A stretch of DNA of 64,000 bases from Raoultibacter massiliensis (GCF_900199545.1 NZ_LT962670.1:724279-788278), one strand, 5' to 3'; positions 36,908-46,274 are shown, numbered from the stretch's first letter. Numbers and translations: made by a program. The notes: a model not told the origin generated them from the sequence alone.

Positions 36908-38182
36908 ATGTTCGATACAGGTTCGACGGGCTTCATGATCGCTTGCGCGATGCTCGTTCTCCTGATGACGCCTGGTTTGGCGTTTTTCTACGGGGGATTG
37001 AGTCGTCGTAAGAACGTCGTGAATGCCATGATCATGGTGTTTGCGGTGATCGGGATCGTCGCTATCACGTGGACGCTTTTCGGATGGTCGTTCGCATACG
37101 GCGGCGACGGGTCGATTCCCTTTTTCGGAGGCTTTGACCAGATCGGGTGCTTCGGAGTGGTTCAGGGTGTGCTCGCCGAGGCGCAGGCAGTTCCCGAAGG
37201 GGCGGTTTATCCGAGTATCGTCGACATCGTATTTCAGATGGCGTTCTGCATGATAACTACGGCGATCATCACCGGCGCGGTGGCGGGTCGCATCAAGTTC
37301 GGCGCGATCTGCGCGTTTCTGGCGGTTTGGACCATCGTGGTGTATCCGCCGCTTGCCCATATGGTGTGGGGCGGCGAGGGCAGCCTGATCGGCGATGCCA
37401 TCGGTGCGCTTGACTTTGCGGGCGGCGATGTCGTCCATATCTCATCGGGCCTTACGGGGCTGATCCTGTGCCTCATTGCGGGCAAGCGCAAGGGCTTCGG
37501 CATGATGAGTTACCGCCCCCACAACGTTCCGTTCGTGGCTTTGGGTGCGACGCTTCTGTGGTTCGGGTGGTTCGGCTTCAACGCAGGATCCGAGTTCGCG
37601 GCTGATGGCATCGCCGCTCTTGCGCTGGTCAACACTGTGGTTGCATCGGGCTCGGCGCTCGTGTCGTGGATGGTGGTCGAGCGGTTGAAGGTCGGCAAGC
37701 CAACGCTTGTCGGCGCGGCGACCGGCTTGGTGGCGGGACTTGTGGTGATTACGCCTGCGGCAGGGTTCGTCGAGCCGTGGGCGGCGATCGTCATGGGACT
37801 CATAGTTTCCCCTGTTTGCTACTTTGCCATCTCGTTCTGCAAAAAGAAACTCGGCTACGACGATGCGCTCGATGCGTTTGGCTGCCACTGCGTCGGCGGC
37901 ATCGTGGGCGGTGTGCTCACGGGCCTGTTCTGCGTTCCCGGGCTCTCATGGACCGAATTCGGCGGCCTGCTGTATACCGGCGATCCTTCGCTGCTCGCGA
38001 GCCAGGTCCTCGGCATTCTCATCACTGTGGTGTTTGTGGGGGTGGCCGACGTCGTTCTCGGGCTCATTGTCAAGGCGGCATTCGGGGGAAGCCTGCGGGT
38101 GAGCGAAGATAAGGAAGCGGCCGGCCTTGACGTTGCGGAGCACGGCGAGAGCGCGTATCCGGCATACATCGGCCTCGATTAG
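36908..38182 (+). CDS. amtB: Ammonium transporter AmtB
   Basis: Trimeric ammonium channel of 424 residues with about 11 helices. The start TGSTGFMIACAMLVLLMTPGLAFFYGGL is the family signature. The pore His pair lies in DVVHISSGLTGLI and FGCHCVGGIVGG. GAGGAGGCAAGGA precedes ATG 36908. The PII gene follows after 17 bases, the common pairing in which PII plugs the channel. Confidence 0.95.
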   Translation: MFDTGSTGFMIACAMLVLLMTPGLAFFYGGLSRRKNVVNAMIMVFAVIGIVAITWTLFGWSFAYGGDGSIPFFGGFDQIGCFGVVQGVLAEAQAVPEGAVYPSIVDIVFQMAFCMITTAIITGAVAGRIKFGAICAFLAVWTIVVYPPLAHMVWGGEGSLIGDAIGALDFAGGDVVHISSGLTGLILCLIAGKRKGFGMMSYRPHNVPFVALGATLLWFGWFGFNAGSEFAADGIAALALVNTVVASGSALVSWMVVERLKVGKPTLVGAATGLVAGLVVITPAAGFVEPWAAIVMGLIVSPVCYFAISFCKKKLGYDDALDAFGCHCVGGIVGGVLTGLFCVPGLSWTEFGGLLYTGDPSLLASQVLGILITVVFVGVADVVLGLIVKAAFGGSLRVSEDKEAAGLDVAEHGESAYPAYIGLD

Positions 38183-38199
38183 AGTAGGGAGGATTACGT

Positions 38200-38538
38200 A
38201 TGAAAAAGATTTCGGCGATCGTTCGCCCTGAAAAGCTCGAACCCCTCAAAGACGCCCTCTTTGCGGCGAAGGTTTCGGGGATGACCATATCGCAGGTGCA
38301 TGGCTGCGGAAACCAGCATGGATGGAAAGAATACTATCGCGGTACCGAGGTTATGCTCAACATGGTTCCGAAGGTGAAGTTCGAGATCATCGTCGACGAC
38401 GACCTCGTCGACGCTGTTGTCGATCTTATCTGCCGAACCGCGAAGACCGGCGAAGTGGGAGATGGCAAGATATTCATTTTCCCCGTCGATGAGGTCGTGC
38501 GCATCAGAACGGGCGAGCGGGGGGATGCTGCGATTTAG
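38200..38538 (+). CDS. glnK: PII nitrogen regulatory protein (GlnK type)
   Basis: Trimeric PII signal protein of 112 residues. KKISAIVRPEKLEPLKDAL is the N-terminal signature and TGEVGDGKIFIFPVDEVVRIRTGERGDAA the C-terminal one. The T-loop is present, but residue 51, the Tyr that is uridylylated in proteobacteria, is Val. Control is therefore more likely by ATP/ADP and 2-oxoglutarate binding alone. Its TAG stop is directly followed, in the same frame, by a flavoprotein remnant. Confidence 0.95.
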   Translation: MKKISAIVRPEKLEPLKDALFAAKVSGMTISQVHGCGNQHGWKEYYRGTEVMLNMVPKVKFEIIVDDDLVDAVVDLICRTAKTGEVGDGKIFIFPVDEVVRIRTGERGDAAI

Positions 38539-38697
38539 GGCAGGAAGATTTTCGGGCTGTACGCAGGCGGGTTGGACTCGGGAGAGTTCTTCAAGGATAA
38601 CTACAATCACGGCTTTTCCGGCGGTTGCTCGGGTTACTCTTACTTCACCGGGTTCTATGCCGCGGACCAGGCTAAGGAGTATGTTGAATCGCTGTAG
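38539..38697 (+). pseudogene. C-terminal remnant of a flavoprotein reductase
   Basis: Starting right after the PII stop, and in the same frame, 52 codons read GRKIFGLYAGGLDSGEFF then KDNYNHGFSGGCSGYSYF and end TGFYAADQAKEYVESL. This is the C-terminal FAD-binding tail of fumarate/urocanate reductase-type flavoproteins, in which I-x-G-L-Y-A-x-G and a late AxxA motif close the FAD site. The rest of the gene (about 450 residues) is absent. It is most likely what remains of a deleted reductase gene. A hairpin TCGGCCG-AATTG-CGGCCGA follows near 38722-38740. Confidence 0.75.
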
Positions 38698-38861
38698 GGC
38701 TTCGACGCTTCGCGCAGGGGATCGGCCGAATTGCGGCCGACCCCCATTTTGGAGCGGTTCTGTTGATTGCTCTTTTCTGCACCATGGGGCATCATTATCT
38801 CAGGATGCTGCCCGCGCATCGTCGCGAGCGGTTATGCATGCAGCGCTCAAAGGAGGCACGT

Positions 38862-39278
38862 ATGGCGAACCTCGGTGATGGATTCAAAGACATTTTCTTG
38901 GCCGGAGTCGGCGCGATGGCGATCACAGGCGAAAAGGCCCAGGATCTTATCGGTCAGCTTATCGAAAAAGGCGAGATCACCGTCGATCAGGGAAAGCAGA
39001 TCAACAGCGAGCTCAAGCACAAAGCCGAAGATGTTGCGGCAACGCTTCGCTACGATGCGCTCGAAGCGCGCATGGCGGTTATGACGCCCGAAGAGCGTAC
39101 CGCATTTGCCGCACGGGCTGCCGAGCTGGCTGCGAAGGCGAACGCCGAATCGACGGCGCAGGATGCTGCCGTGGGAGATGCTTCCGAGGCGTCTGCGGCC
39201 GATACGCCCTCTGAAACCGCAAAGGCTGCGGGGAATGCTCCCGAGGCGGATGACGATGCTTCCGCTCCGACGGCATAG
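38862..39278 (+). CDS. Phasin-like small helical protein
   Basis: A 138-residue helical protein. MANLGDGFKDIFLAGVGAMAITGEKAQDLIGQLIEKGEIT resembles polyhydroxyalkanoate granule-associated (phasin-like) proteins, in which this domain precedes an aarF or ubiB-like gene. The C-terminal third is an Ala/Glu/Ser-rich tail of low complexity. AAAGGAGG at 38849-38856 fixes ATG 38862. The kinase-like gene begins 24 bases downstream, and the two are probably one operon. No polyhydroxyalkanoate synthase is seen nearby. Confidence 0.78.
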   Translation: MANLGDGFKDIFLAGVGAMAITGEKAQDLIGQLIEKGEITVDQGKQINSELKHKAEDVAATLRYDALEARMAVMTPEERTAFAARAAELAAKANAESTAQDAAVGDASEASAADTPSETAKAAGNAPEADDDASAPTA

Positions 39279-39302
39279 CCTCGGCGCAACCGAACAGAAG
39301 CC

Positions 39303-40955
39303 ATGGCAGGCAATACCCTTCTCCGGTACTTTTTCAGCTCCGATGCGGGTATCGATCCCGAGAATCGCTTCCACCTGAATCGCAAGACGAGGGCAAGAAG
39401 GCTTCGGGAAATTTCGAGCATCCTTCGGAAGCATAAATTTTTGCGTGGTTTTTCGCCTGAAGAATTCCGCGCCATGCTCGAAGATCTTGGTCCGAGTTTC
39501 GTGAAGATAGGCCAAACGCTTTCAACGCGTTCGGAGATACTGCCGAAGGCCTTTTGCGACGAGCTCGAAAAGCTGCAGATGGCATGCGAGCCGTTGCCGT
39601 TCGACGAGATGCTCGCGGCGCTTGACGCGCAGTTCGGAAGCCGGCGTGAGGAGATATTCGTTACGATCGATCCAACGCCGCTTGGCAGCGCATCGCTTGC
39701 ACAAGTCCATCGGGCCGTTCTCGAAACGGGCGATATCGTGGCCGTGAAGATCCAGCGTCCCGGCGTCAAGGAAACGATGGCGCTCGATATAGACATCATG
39801 CGCATGTTCGCCCGTCAGGCTTCGCGCTTCATGAAGGACGAGCAGATGCTCGATTTGCGCGACGTGGTCGAAGAGCTGTGGGCGACGTTTCTCGAGGAAA
39901 CCGACTTTCGGCGGGAAGCGGAAAATCTTTCGGAGTTTGCAAGCCTCAACAAAGACGTGGCGTTCATCGACTGCCCGAAGGTGTACCCCGAACTATGCAG
40001 CGAATACGTTCTCGTAATGGAGTACATCGACGGCATTCCCATCTACAGCGCCGATAAGCTGATCGAGCAGGACTACGATCTCAAGGAGATCGGCAGCAAG
40101 ATGCTCGACAACTACGCAACGCAGATACTCGACCATGGGTTCTTTCACGCCGATCCGCATCCTGGCAACGTGTTGATACGCGCAGGCAAGATCGTTTACA
40201 TCGATCTTGGCAATATGGGCAAGCTTTCCGCGCGCGATCGTGCAGGGTTCGGCGATATCATCGAGGCTGTGGGCAAGTTGGACGCATCCGAGTTGAAGGA
40301 TGCCCTCATGCGATTCGCCATCTCCAAGGACAACGCGGTCATCGACCATACGCGCTTTCTCGCCGATCTCGACCTGCTCCTTGCCGATTACGGCTCGTGC
40401 GACGTCGCGGAGATCGACATAGGTGCATTCCTCAACGATATCCTTGCTCTGACGCGGCAGTGCAAAGTAACGCTGCCCTCGTCGATCACGAGCGTATCGC
40501 GGGGAATCGTTACGATCGAGGGCACGGTGGGGCCGTTCATTCCCAATCTCAACATCGTCGCCATCATAAACGACCATATCCGCCACAGCAAAAGCGAACG
40601 CGACGAGCTGATAGCGGCGTTTCAGGACCTTGCGCGGTCTTTGCGGTCGTCTGCGAGCGGCTCGCTCGATGCAGCCGCGTATTCCGGCGACGCTCTGAAG
40701 ATGCTCACGCGCGGACAGCTGAAGATGAACATGGAGGTGCTGGGGTCGGAAGCGCCGCTCACGCGCATTTCGAAGATAGTCAACCGCCTGACGATCGCTC
40801 TCATCATCGCCGGATTGTTCATCGGATCGAGCATGCTTTCTCTTTCGACCATGGAGCCGCGTTTGCTCGGGGTTCCCGTGCTGGCTTTCTTCGGCTATCT
40901 GGGTGCTGCCATCCTTTCCCTGTGGGTCGTTTTCGACATTGCGCGGAGAAAGTGA
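39303..40955 (+). CDS. ABC1/UbiB/AarF-family protein kinase-like protein
   Basis: Atypical kinase-fold protein of 550 residues. The KxGQ motif is FVKIGQTLSTRSEILP. The Ala-rich nucleotide loop is PLGSASLAQVHRA, and VAVKIQRPGV carries the ion-pair Lys. HADPHPGNVL is the catalytic loop, and YIDLGNMG is the metal site (DLG for the usual DFG). Two helices at about 493-540 anchor it in the membrane. In ubiquinone or menaquinone users such proteins support quinone synthesis or lipid handling; here the role is not established. Confidence 0.9.
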   Translation: MAGNTLLRYFFSSDAGIDPENRFHLNRKTRARRLREISSILRKHKFLRGFSPEEFRAMLEDLGPSFVKIGQTLSTRSEILPKAFCDELEKLQMACEPLPFDEMLAALDAQFGSRREEIFVTIDPTPLGSASLAQVHRAVLETGDIVAVKIQRPGVKETMALDIDIMRMFARQASRFMKDEQMLDLRDVVEELWATFLEETDFRREAENLSEFASLNKDVAFIDCPKVYPELCSEYVLVMEYIDGIPIYSADKLIEQDYDLKEIGSKMLDNYATQILDHGFFHADPHPGNVLIRAGKIVYIDLGNMGKLSARDRAGFGDIIEAVGKLDASELKDALMRFAISKDNAVIDHTRFLADLDLLLADYGSCDVAEIDIGAFLNDILALTRQCKVTLPSSITSVSRGIVTIEGTVGPFIPNLNIVAIINDHIRHSKSERDELIAAFQDLARSLRSSASGSLDAAAYSGDALKMLTRGQLKMNMEVLGSEAPLTRISKIVNRLTIALIIAGLFIGSSMLSLSTMEPRLLGVPVLAFFGYLGAAILSLWVVFDIARRK

Positions 40956-41202
40956 ACCGCAGCAATCGGGGGCGAAGCCTTGCATAGCTCTCTGATCTGC
41001 GGATCAGCCAGATCGGGTCATCCTGTATGCAGCCGCTCGCGATGCGCTTCTGCGCGCACTTGCGTTGCGTTGCTCCACGTGTTATCTTAACGATATAGAA
41101 TCCTAATAGGATGCATGTCTAATTTGATTCCGCGCGGTCGAAAACAACAGCGAGCGTTTGCATCGGGAACCGGCCGGCGGATTTTGAGAGAAAGAAGCTG
41201 TT

Positions 41203-41622
41203 ATGGCTACGGTTACCAATCAGGTTGAGGAGCGCAAGCCGGTTACGCGCAACACCATTCAACGGGCTCTCGTCCTCGAAGCGGTTCAATCCCTTCACGA
41301 GCACCCGACGTCAGCCGATGTGTACGAGGCGGTGCGTGCGAAGCATCCGAACATTTCGCGGGCGACGGTCTATCGCAACCTCGGAGTGCTTGCCGATAAG
41401 GGCGAAGTGCTGCGCGTTGAGGTGGCCGGCGGAGCCGATCGCTACGATTTCTTCAACGAGCCCCATTACCATGCACGGTGCAGGCAATGCGGAATGATAT
41501 TCGATGTGGATATGCCGTATCGGTCTGATTTGACCGAGGACGTCATCGATTCCCACGGTTTCAAAATCGAAGGCCATCAGATCATGTTCGATGGCGTTTG
41601 CCCTGATTGTCAAAAGAAATAG
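41203..41622 (+). CDS. Fur-family metal-dependent regulator (PerR-like)
   Basis: Metalloregulator of 139 residues. The winged helix includes ISRATVYRNLGVLADKGEV. Two CxxC pairs at C93/C96 and C133/C136 form the structural zinc site, as in PerR. The regulatory metal site probably uses H34, H88 and H90 with nearby Asp residues. PerR is favoured over Fur by the paired CxxC sites and the overall length; targets are unknown. The promoter region has TATAGA at 41094-41099 and a 13-bp palindrome (41100-41112) that may be its own operator. Confidence 0.87.
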   Translation: MATVTNQVEERKPVTRNTIQRALVLEAVQSLHEHPTSADVYEAVRAKHPNISRATVYRNLGVLADKGEVLRVEVAGGADRYDFFNEPHYHARCRQCGMIFDVDMPYRSDLTEDVIDSHGFKIEGHQIMFDGVCPDCQKK

Positions 41623-41723
41623 GAAAACGGAAGAGCTTCGCATAAATCTTTATACAATAGTTAAAGATATGCTATACACTAATATATAACTGTTAGAGGG
41701 ACTTCTTCCAGCGGGAGGCTGCT

Positions 41724-41732
41724 GGGGGGGGG
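41724..41732 (+). repeat. G9 homopolymer just before the diguanylate cyclase start
   Basis: Nine G end 4 bases before ATG 41737. The run takes the place of the Shine-Dalgarno. Gain or loss of G would change the spacing or strength of the ribosome site, a possible switch of expression level. Confidence 0.6.
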
Positions 41733-41736
41733 TTCT

Positions 41737-43101
41737 ATGCGAGGTTATATGCCCAATCCGTTTGATATTTTCGATGCGCTATCGGAACTCGTCTATGTAA
41801 GCGATATAGAAACACACGATCTCCTCTATGTGAACGAGTCGACCTCCTGCATGATCGAAGGCTCTTGGCGGGGGCGCAAGTGCTACGATGCCCTGCAGGG
41901 GTTCGATGCCCCGTGCGATTTCTGCAACAACGACAAGCTGACGGCGGATGGCTTCTTCTCCTGGTCTCGCTATAACGCCCAGTTCGGAAAGCATTATGCG
42001 TTGAAGGATAAGCTCATCGATTGGGATGGGCGTCCTGCGCGTTTCGAGGTTGCGTTCGACGTAACCGATGACGTGCGGCAAAAGGCCGTTCTGGAAAACC
42101 AGCTGGGCCTCGAGACGCTGTTGGTCGATTGCATCATGGGGTTTCGCCGCTCCGATGGGTTCGAGGGCGATCTCATGCCTGCGTTCGAGAGGATGGGCCG
42201 GTTCTTCAAGGCCGATCGCGTTTACATCATCGAGGTTTACGAGAACGGGCGCATGAAAAACACTACCGAGTGGTGTGCAGAGGGCGTCGAATCGGAAATC
42301 GACGAGCTGCAGGACGTCCCTATCGAATGCATCGAGCGATGGCTTCCGCATTTCGAGCGTCGCGACTGCGTGATAATCGAAGACATCGAAGGCCTTCGTA
42401 GCGTTTCGCCCGCCGAATACGGCATCCTCAAGCCGCAGGGCATCTCCTGTCTCGTGGTCGCTCCCATTTTCGACGGCGACGATCTGTGCGGCTATATCGG
42501 CGTCGATAACCCTGAAATCGAACGCCTCGATCTGAGCGCTTCGTTTTTCAAGACGGTGGGGATGTTTCTTTCGATGGAGGTCGAGCAGGGCAAGATTCGG
42601 GAGAAGCTGCGCCGCATGAGCTTCGAGGATTCGCTTACGGGCGTGTGGAACCGAAACCGATTCATCGAGGATATACAGCAGATCGACGATGAGGGTCCCC
42701 GCGATCGGTTCGGCGTCATGTACATCGATTTGAACGGATTGAAAGACGTCAATGATAGGGAAGGCCATGCCGTAGGAGATCGCTCCTTGGTGGAAGCGGC
42801 CGATATCCTCACTCAAACGTTCAAACGTTCCAGCGTTTACCGGCTGGGCGGCGACGAGTTCCTCGTTCTATCGCTCGATAAGGATAAGGATACGTTTGAG
42901 AGGCGCGTCGAGGAGGCATCGCGAAAGCTGAGCGCACGGGCGTGCCCCTCGGCTATCGGCACGCACTATGCCGTGGAGGCCTGCACGATCGACGAGGCGG
43001 TCAAGCTGGCTGATGGGCGCATGTATCAAGACAAGCGCATGTTCTACAGCGAAGCCCCCGAATTGAGCCGCCATCGCAACATGTACAGAACGGCCGAGTA
43101 G
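41737..43101 (+). CDS. Cytoplasmic PAS-GAF diguanylate cyclase
   Basis: Synthesises cyclic di-GMP; 454 residues, no membrane helix. The first 110 residues form a PAS-like domain with the Cys cluster KCYDALQGFDAPCDFCNN, a possible metal or redox site. A GAF-like domain lies at about 135-285. The GGDEF domain follows, with GGDEF at 371-375 intact and DLNGLKDVND as the metal and substrate region. There is no RxxD inhibitory site at the usual place. ATG 41737 lies just behind a G9 run; ATG 41749 is a weaker alternative. The next gene is a convergent EAL phosphodiesterase, so opposing activities are neighbours. Confidence 0.85.
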   Translation: MRGYMPNPFDIFDALSELVYVSDIETHDLLYVNESTSCMIEGSWRGRKCYDALQGFDAPCDFCNNDKLTADGFFSWSRYNAQFGKHYALKDKLIDWDGRPARFEVAFDVTDDVRQKAVLENQLGLETLLVDCIMGFRRSDGFEGDLMPAFERMGRFFKADRVYIIEVYENGRMKNTTEWCAEGVESEIDELQDVPIECIERWLPHFERRDCVIIEDIEGLRSVSPAEYGILKPQGISCLVVAPIFDGDDLCGYIGVDNPEIERLDLSASFFKTVGMFLSMEVEQGKIREKLRRMSFEDSLTGVWNRNRFIEDIQQIDDEGPRDRFGVMYIDLNGLKDVNDREGHAVGDRSLVEAADILTQTFKRSSVYRLGGDEFLVLSLDKDKDTFERRVEEASRKLSARACPSAIGTHYAVEACTIDEAVKLADGRMYQDKRMFYSEAPELSRHRNMYRTAE

Positions 43102-43120
43102 GCCGTCTTTCGCATTCGCT

Positions 43121-46015
43121 TTACGTCTCGGGTTGCGGTTCGATCGAGCCGTGATCGAGCAACTCGCTCACGGTGCTTTGCGGGACGGGTCGAGAATACA
43201 GGTATCCTTGGGCGATGCTGCGGGGATCCATCGCTTCGATGACCTGGGCGTGTTCTAGGGTTTCGATGCCTTCGACCACGATTTCCGTGCCGAGTCTCTC
43301 GGCGATGTCGATGATGCCTTCGAGGATCGTTTTGCTACGCGAGCCGTTGCTGGACGACGAGAGCAGGAAAGATTGATCGATCTTCAGGATGTCGACCGGC
43401 AGGTTCTGCAGGGCTCCGAGTGACGAGTATCCGCTTCCGAAATCGTCGATGGCAATGCGAAACCCGAGATCGCTCAGGCGCTGGCACATGGCTTCGGCTC
43501 TTGACAGGTCTTCCATGACGATGCTCTCGGTCAGTTCGAGTTCGAGCATGTCGACGGGCACCCGATGGGCGTCGACGATGGTCTTGAGCGTGTTTGGGAA
43601 CCGATCGTCGAGCAGGTGGAGACGGGAGAAGTTGCAGGCGATGGGGACGATCGTGCGATTTTCGTCAATGCGTGCTCGGATGAAGGCGCAAGCCTGATCG
43701 AACATCTCGAAATCGATTTCGGTGATGAATCCGTTGCGTTCGAACAGGCTGACGAAATCTGCCGGACTGCGCATGCCCCGTTTGGGCGCGATCCATCGAA
43801 CGAGCGCTTCAAGGCCGACGATCTCTCCTGTTTCTATGGCGACTTTCGGCTGGTAGTATGCGACAAACTCGCCGTTTGCGAGAGCTTCGACCGCCTCGAT
43901 TTGCAAAGCTCTCTGCGCTATGTCGTTTTCCCTCATACTGTCCGTGTAGCAGGCTGTTATGCTGTGGGACGAATCCCCTATGCTTTCGCGCGCATAGCGG
44001 GCCTGGTCGATAAGGTCCGAAATGGAGTCGTCGGCACCTTTCGTTCCCGCTTCGAGCAGCGCGACGCCGCCGAACAAAAGCACGCGGTAACTCCTCTTTT
44101 TGAGGATGTCGAGATCGTTCAGGTTGTCGTCGAACTGGGAGAACCTTTGTTTGAAATCCTCCATTCCGTTCCACCGAAGGAGGGCGACGAACTGATCGGC
44201 GCTGATCCGGGCATGGCATTCTTTGTCGCGACAGAAAGAATCGAGCAGCTTGCTCAAGGCGAGCAGAAGGCGGTCTCCCTCAGCGTAGCCGAACGCCGCA
44301 TTGAAGCTCTTGAAACGGCTGATGTCGAAGAACAGCATCGCGTGATCGCGCGTCGCATCCTCGTTGATGGCTTTGGCTGCTTCCACCTGGAAACGATTGA
44401 GGTTCCATCCTTCGGTGAGCGCGTCGGTGTAGACGAGGTGCGTGATGCGCGCGGCGTTGCGCACCTTGCTGCGGTAGATATAGGCGAAGACGGCGATAAC
44501 GCAGAGCAGCAGGGCAATCAGTCCGCCGACGATCTGCAAGGGGTATTGGCGCAGAATATCGGTGACCGTGGCGGGGTGCGAGGCGAGCGCCGTTTCGGTG
44601 ATCCACCGAGTTATCGTCGAATCGGAGGTGAACTGCACGCACCGATCGAGGATGCTTGCGAGGAGGGGGTCGGCGGACGAGGACACGCCGATCGCCATGT
44701 TGTTGGTGTAGTCGGTCAGGGCGAGCAGGCTGAGGGATTCGTACTGCGGTTCGGAAAGGAGGTAGTCGGCCACATGGATGTCGGCATAGGCGATATCGGC
44801 CTTTCCGTCGAGTATCGCATCGAAGCAATCCTTTGGCGTGTCGTAATACGCCACCTCGTTGCCTTTGGCGTCTTCCGCCATGACCGCTGCAAGCGAGAAC
44901 CCTTCGGGCAGGGCGACGCGGGAGCCGGTGGGGTTGCTGCCGACCACCTGTGCCATGGGGTCTCTCAGATACGATCCCGTTGCCCGAATCAAGCCGTCGG
45001 GCGAAAGCTCGATCGAATGGTCGACGGCGTACACGATGTCCGCTTCGCCCGCTTCGACCATGGAGATCCCGCCTGCATGATCGTCCGTTGGGATGAACTC
45101 GAACTGCAACCCTGTGATGCGGGTGATGTCTTCGAACAGCAGCGCAGCAACGCCGGCGAACTCGCCCGTTGCCGGATCGGTGTAGGAAAGCGGGGTTCTG
45201 AACGAGTCGTATACGACGCGAAGGGTCGGCGCGCTTTCCATGTAATCGTATTCCTCGCGCGTGAAGACGGGGTCTTGGTTCGTGTTGATGCTGAAATACG
45301 TTTTGTAGAGATCGGTGAAGAAGTCGGGGTTGCGAATGGACAGGCTGTCGATGGCGTCGTCGATGTCTTCCTTGAGCTCGGGTTTGTTTTTCGCGACGGT
45401 GATGTAGAGGGGCTCGGGGGAGAATTGGGCTACGGTTTTGAACTCCGTGTTGCCTCCCAGGTAGGTTATCGCTATGGCGTCGAGGGTTCCGTTTCGCAGG
45501 TCGTCGATCAGGTTGGTGGTTTCTCCGTATGGTATCGTTTCGACGGCGAGACCGTGCTTTTCGCAATACGCAGCGAACGCTTCGGCATCGAGGCCTCCCT
45601 CGATAACGCCGGCTTTCATCCCCTGGAACGCATCGAAATCGTCGTAGGCGAAGCGCGAATCGTCGGTTCGGGTGCTGATGGTTGTGTAGATGCTGCAAAC
45701 CGATGCCTTCGAGAACAGGAAATCTCGCTCGCGTTCTTCGGAATGGTAGACCGACGGAAGGATGTCGACTTCGCCTGAGGCTACGGCGGCGTACGCCTCT
45801 TCCCATGTTGCATATTCGACGAACCTGTACGCCCAATCCGTGTACGCGGTGATCTGATCGAGGTAGTCGACGTTGAATCCCGAGTACGTTCCGTTTGCAT
45901 CGCGCTTCATGTAGTCGCCGTCTTCGTAGTAGGCGACGGTGACGGTTCTTTCGGCTTGCGAGCCGGCGGCGTTCTGCTCTTCGGCCAAGGCCGGGGTGGC
46001 GCACGCTCCCAGCAT
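43121..46015 (-). CDS. Receptor-type cyclic di-GMP phosphodiesterase (two SBP domains, degenerate GGDEF, EAL)
   Basis: Membrane receptor of 964 residues. Two extracytoplasmic solute-binding domains of SBP_bac_3 type lie at about 22-250 and 262-485. One helix is at about 494-515. A degenerate GGDEF domain follows at about 525-690, with ISADQF where GGDEF should be. An EAL domain at about 712-950 has GLEALVRW, DDFGSGYSSL and VVEGIET, so hydrolysis of cyclic di-GMP is expected. Polar amino acids or related solutes may be the signal. The frame upstream of ATG 46015 stays open to 46192 and encodes RRLLEAIVFAACIMLGAC, a typical lipoprotein signal, but contains no ATG, GTG or TTG. The true start may be an ATC (for example 46069) or the upstream part is not translated. 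Confidence 0.8.
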   Translation of the reverse strand: MLGACATPALAEEQNAAGSQAERTVTVAYYEDGDYMKRDANGTYSGFNVDYLDQITAYTDWAYRFVEYATWEEAYAAVASGEVDILPSVYHSEERERDFLFSKASVCSIYTTISTRTDDSRFAYDDFDAFQGMKAGVIEGGLDAEAFAAYCEKHGLAVETIPYGETTNLIDDLRNGTLDAIAITYLGGNTEFKTVAQFSPEPLYITVAKNKPELKEDIDDAIDSLSIRNPDFFTDLYKTYFSINTNQDPVFTREEYDYMESAPTLRVVYDSFRTPLSYTDPATGEFAGVAALLFEDITRITGLQFEFIPTDDHAGGISMVEAGEADIVYAVDHSIELSPDGLIRATGSYLRDPMAQVVGSNPTGSRVALPEGFSLAAVMAEDAKGNEVAYYDTPKDCFDAILDGKADIAYADIHVADYLLSEPQYESLSLLALTDYTNNMAIGVSSSADPLLASILDRCVQFTSDSTITRWITETALASHPATVTDILRQYPLQIVGGLIALLLCVIAVFAYIYRSKVRNAARITHLVYTDALTEGWNLNRFQVEAAKAINEDATRDHAMLFFDISRFKSFNAAFGYAEGDRLLLALSKLLDSFCRDKECHARISADQFVALLRWNGMEDFKQRFSQFDDNLNDLDILKKRSYRVLLFGGVALLEAGTKGADDSISDLIDQARYARESIGDSSHSITACYTDSMRENDIAQRALQIEAVEALANGEFVAYYQPKVAIETGEIVGLEALVRWIAPKRGMRSPADFVSLFERNGFITEIDFEMFDQACAFIRARIDENRTIVPIACNFSRLHLLDDRFPNTLKTIVDAHRVPVDMLELELTESIVMEDLSRAEAMCQRLSDLGFRIAIDDFGSGYSSLGALQNLPVDILKIDQSFLLSSSSNGSRSKTILEGIIDIAERLGTEIVVEGIETLEHAQVIEAMDPRSIAQGYLYSRPVPQSTVSELLDHGSIEPQPET

Positions 46016-46274
46016 GATGCAGGCGGCAAAAACGATGGCCTCGAGGAGGCGTCGGGCGGACCGTGCGATAGGTGCCGTTGTCTGGATGATGGTGATCTCG
46101 CTTTGTTCTCGCTCTAACGCGTGTCGCTTTTTGCCACGTGTGCAGCAAAAGGCTGCGCCGTCTATAATAATATAAGTAGATTGATCATACTACGGCGTTT
46201 GCGGATTTCGATGGGCATCTGCCGAGACGAAGCGGTTTGGGGGCGAGTACCGTATGGGCGGCTCACGCGTTGAT

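Noticed and set aside
43565-45778. Plus-strand open frame of 737 codons over the EAL receptor gene
   Set aside because: It is the antisense of a gene with clear solute-binding and EAL motifs.
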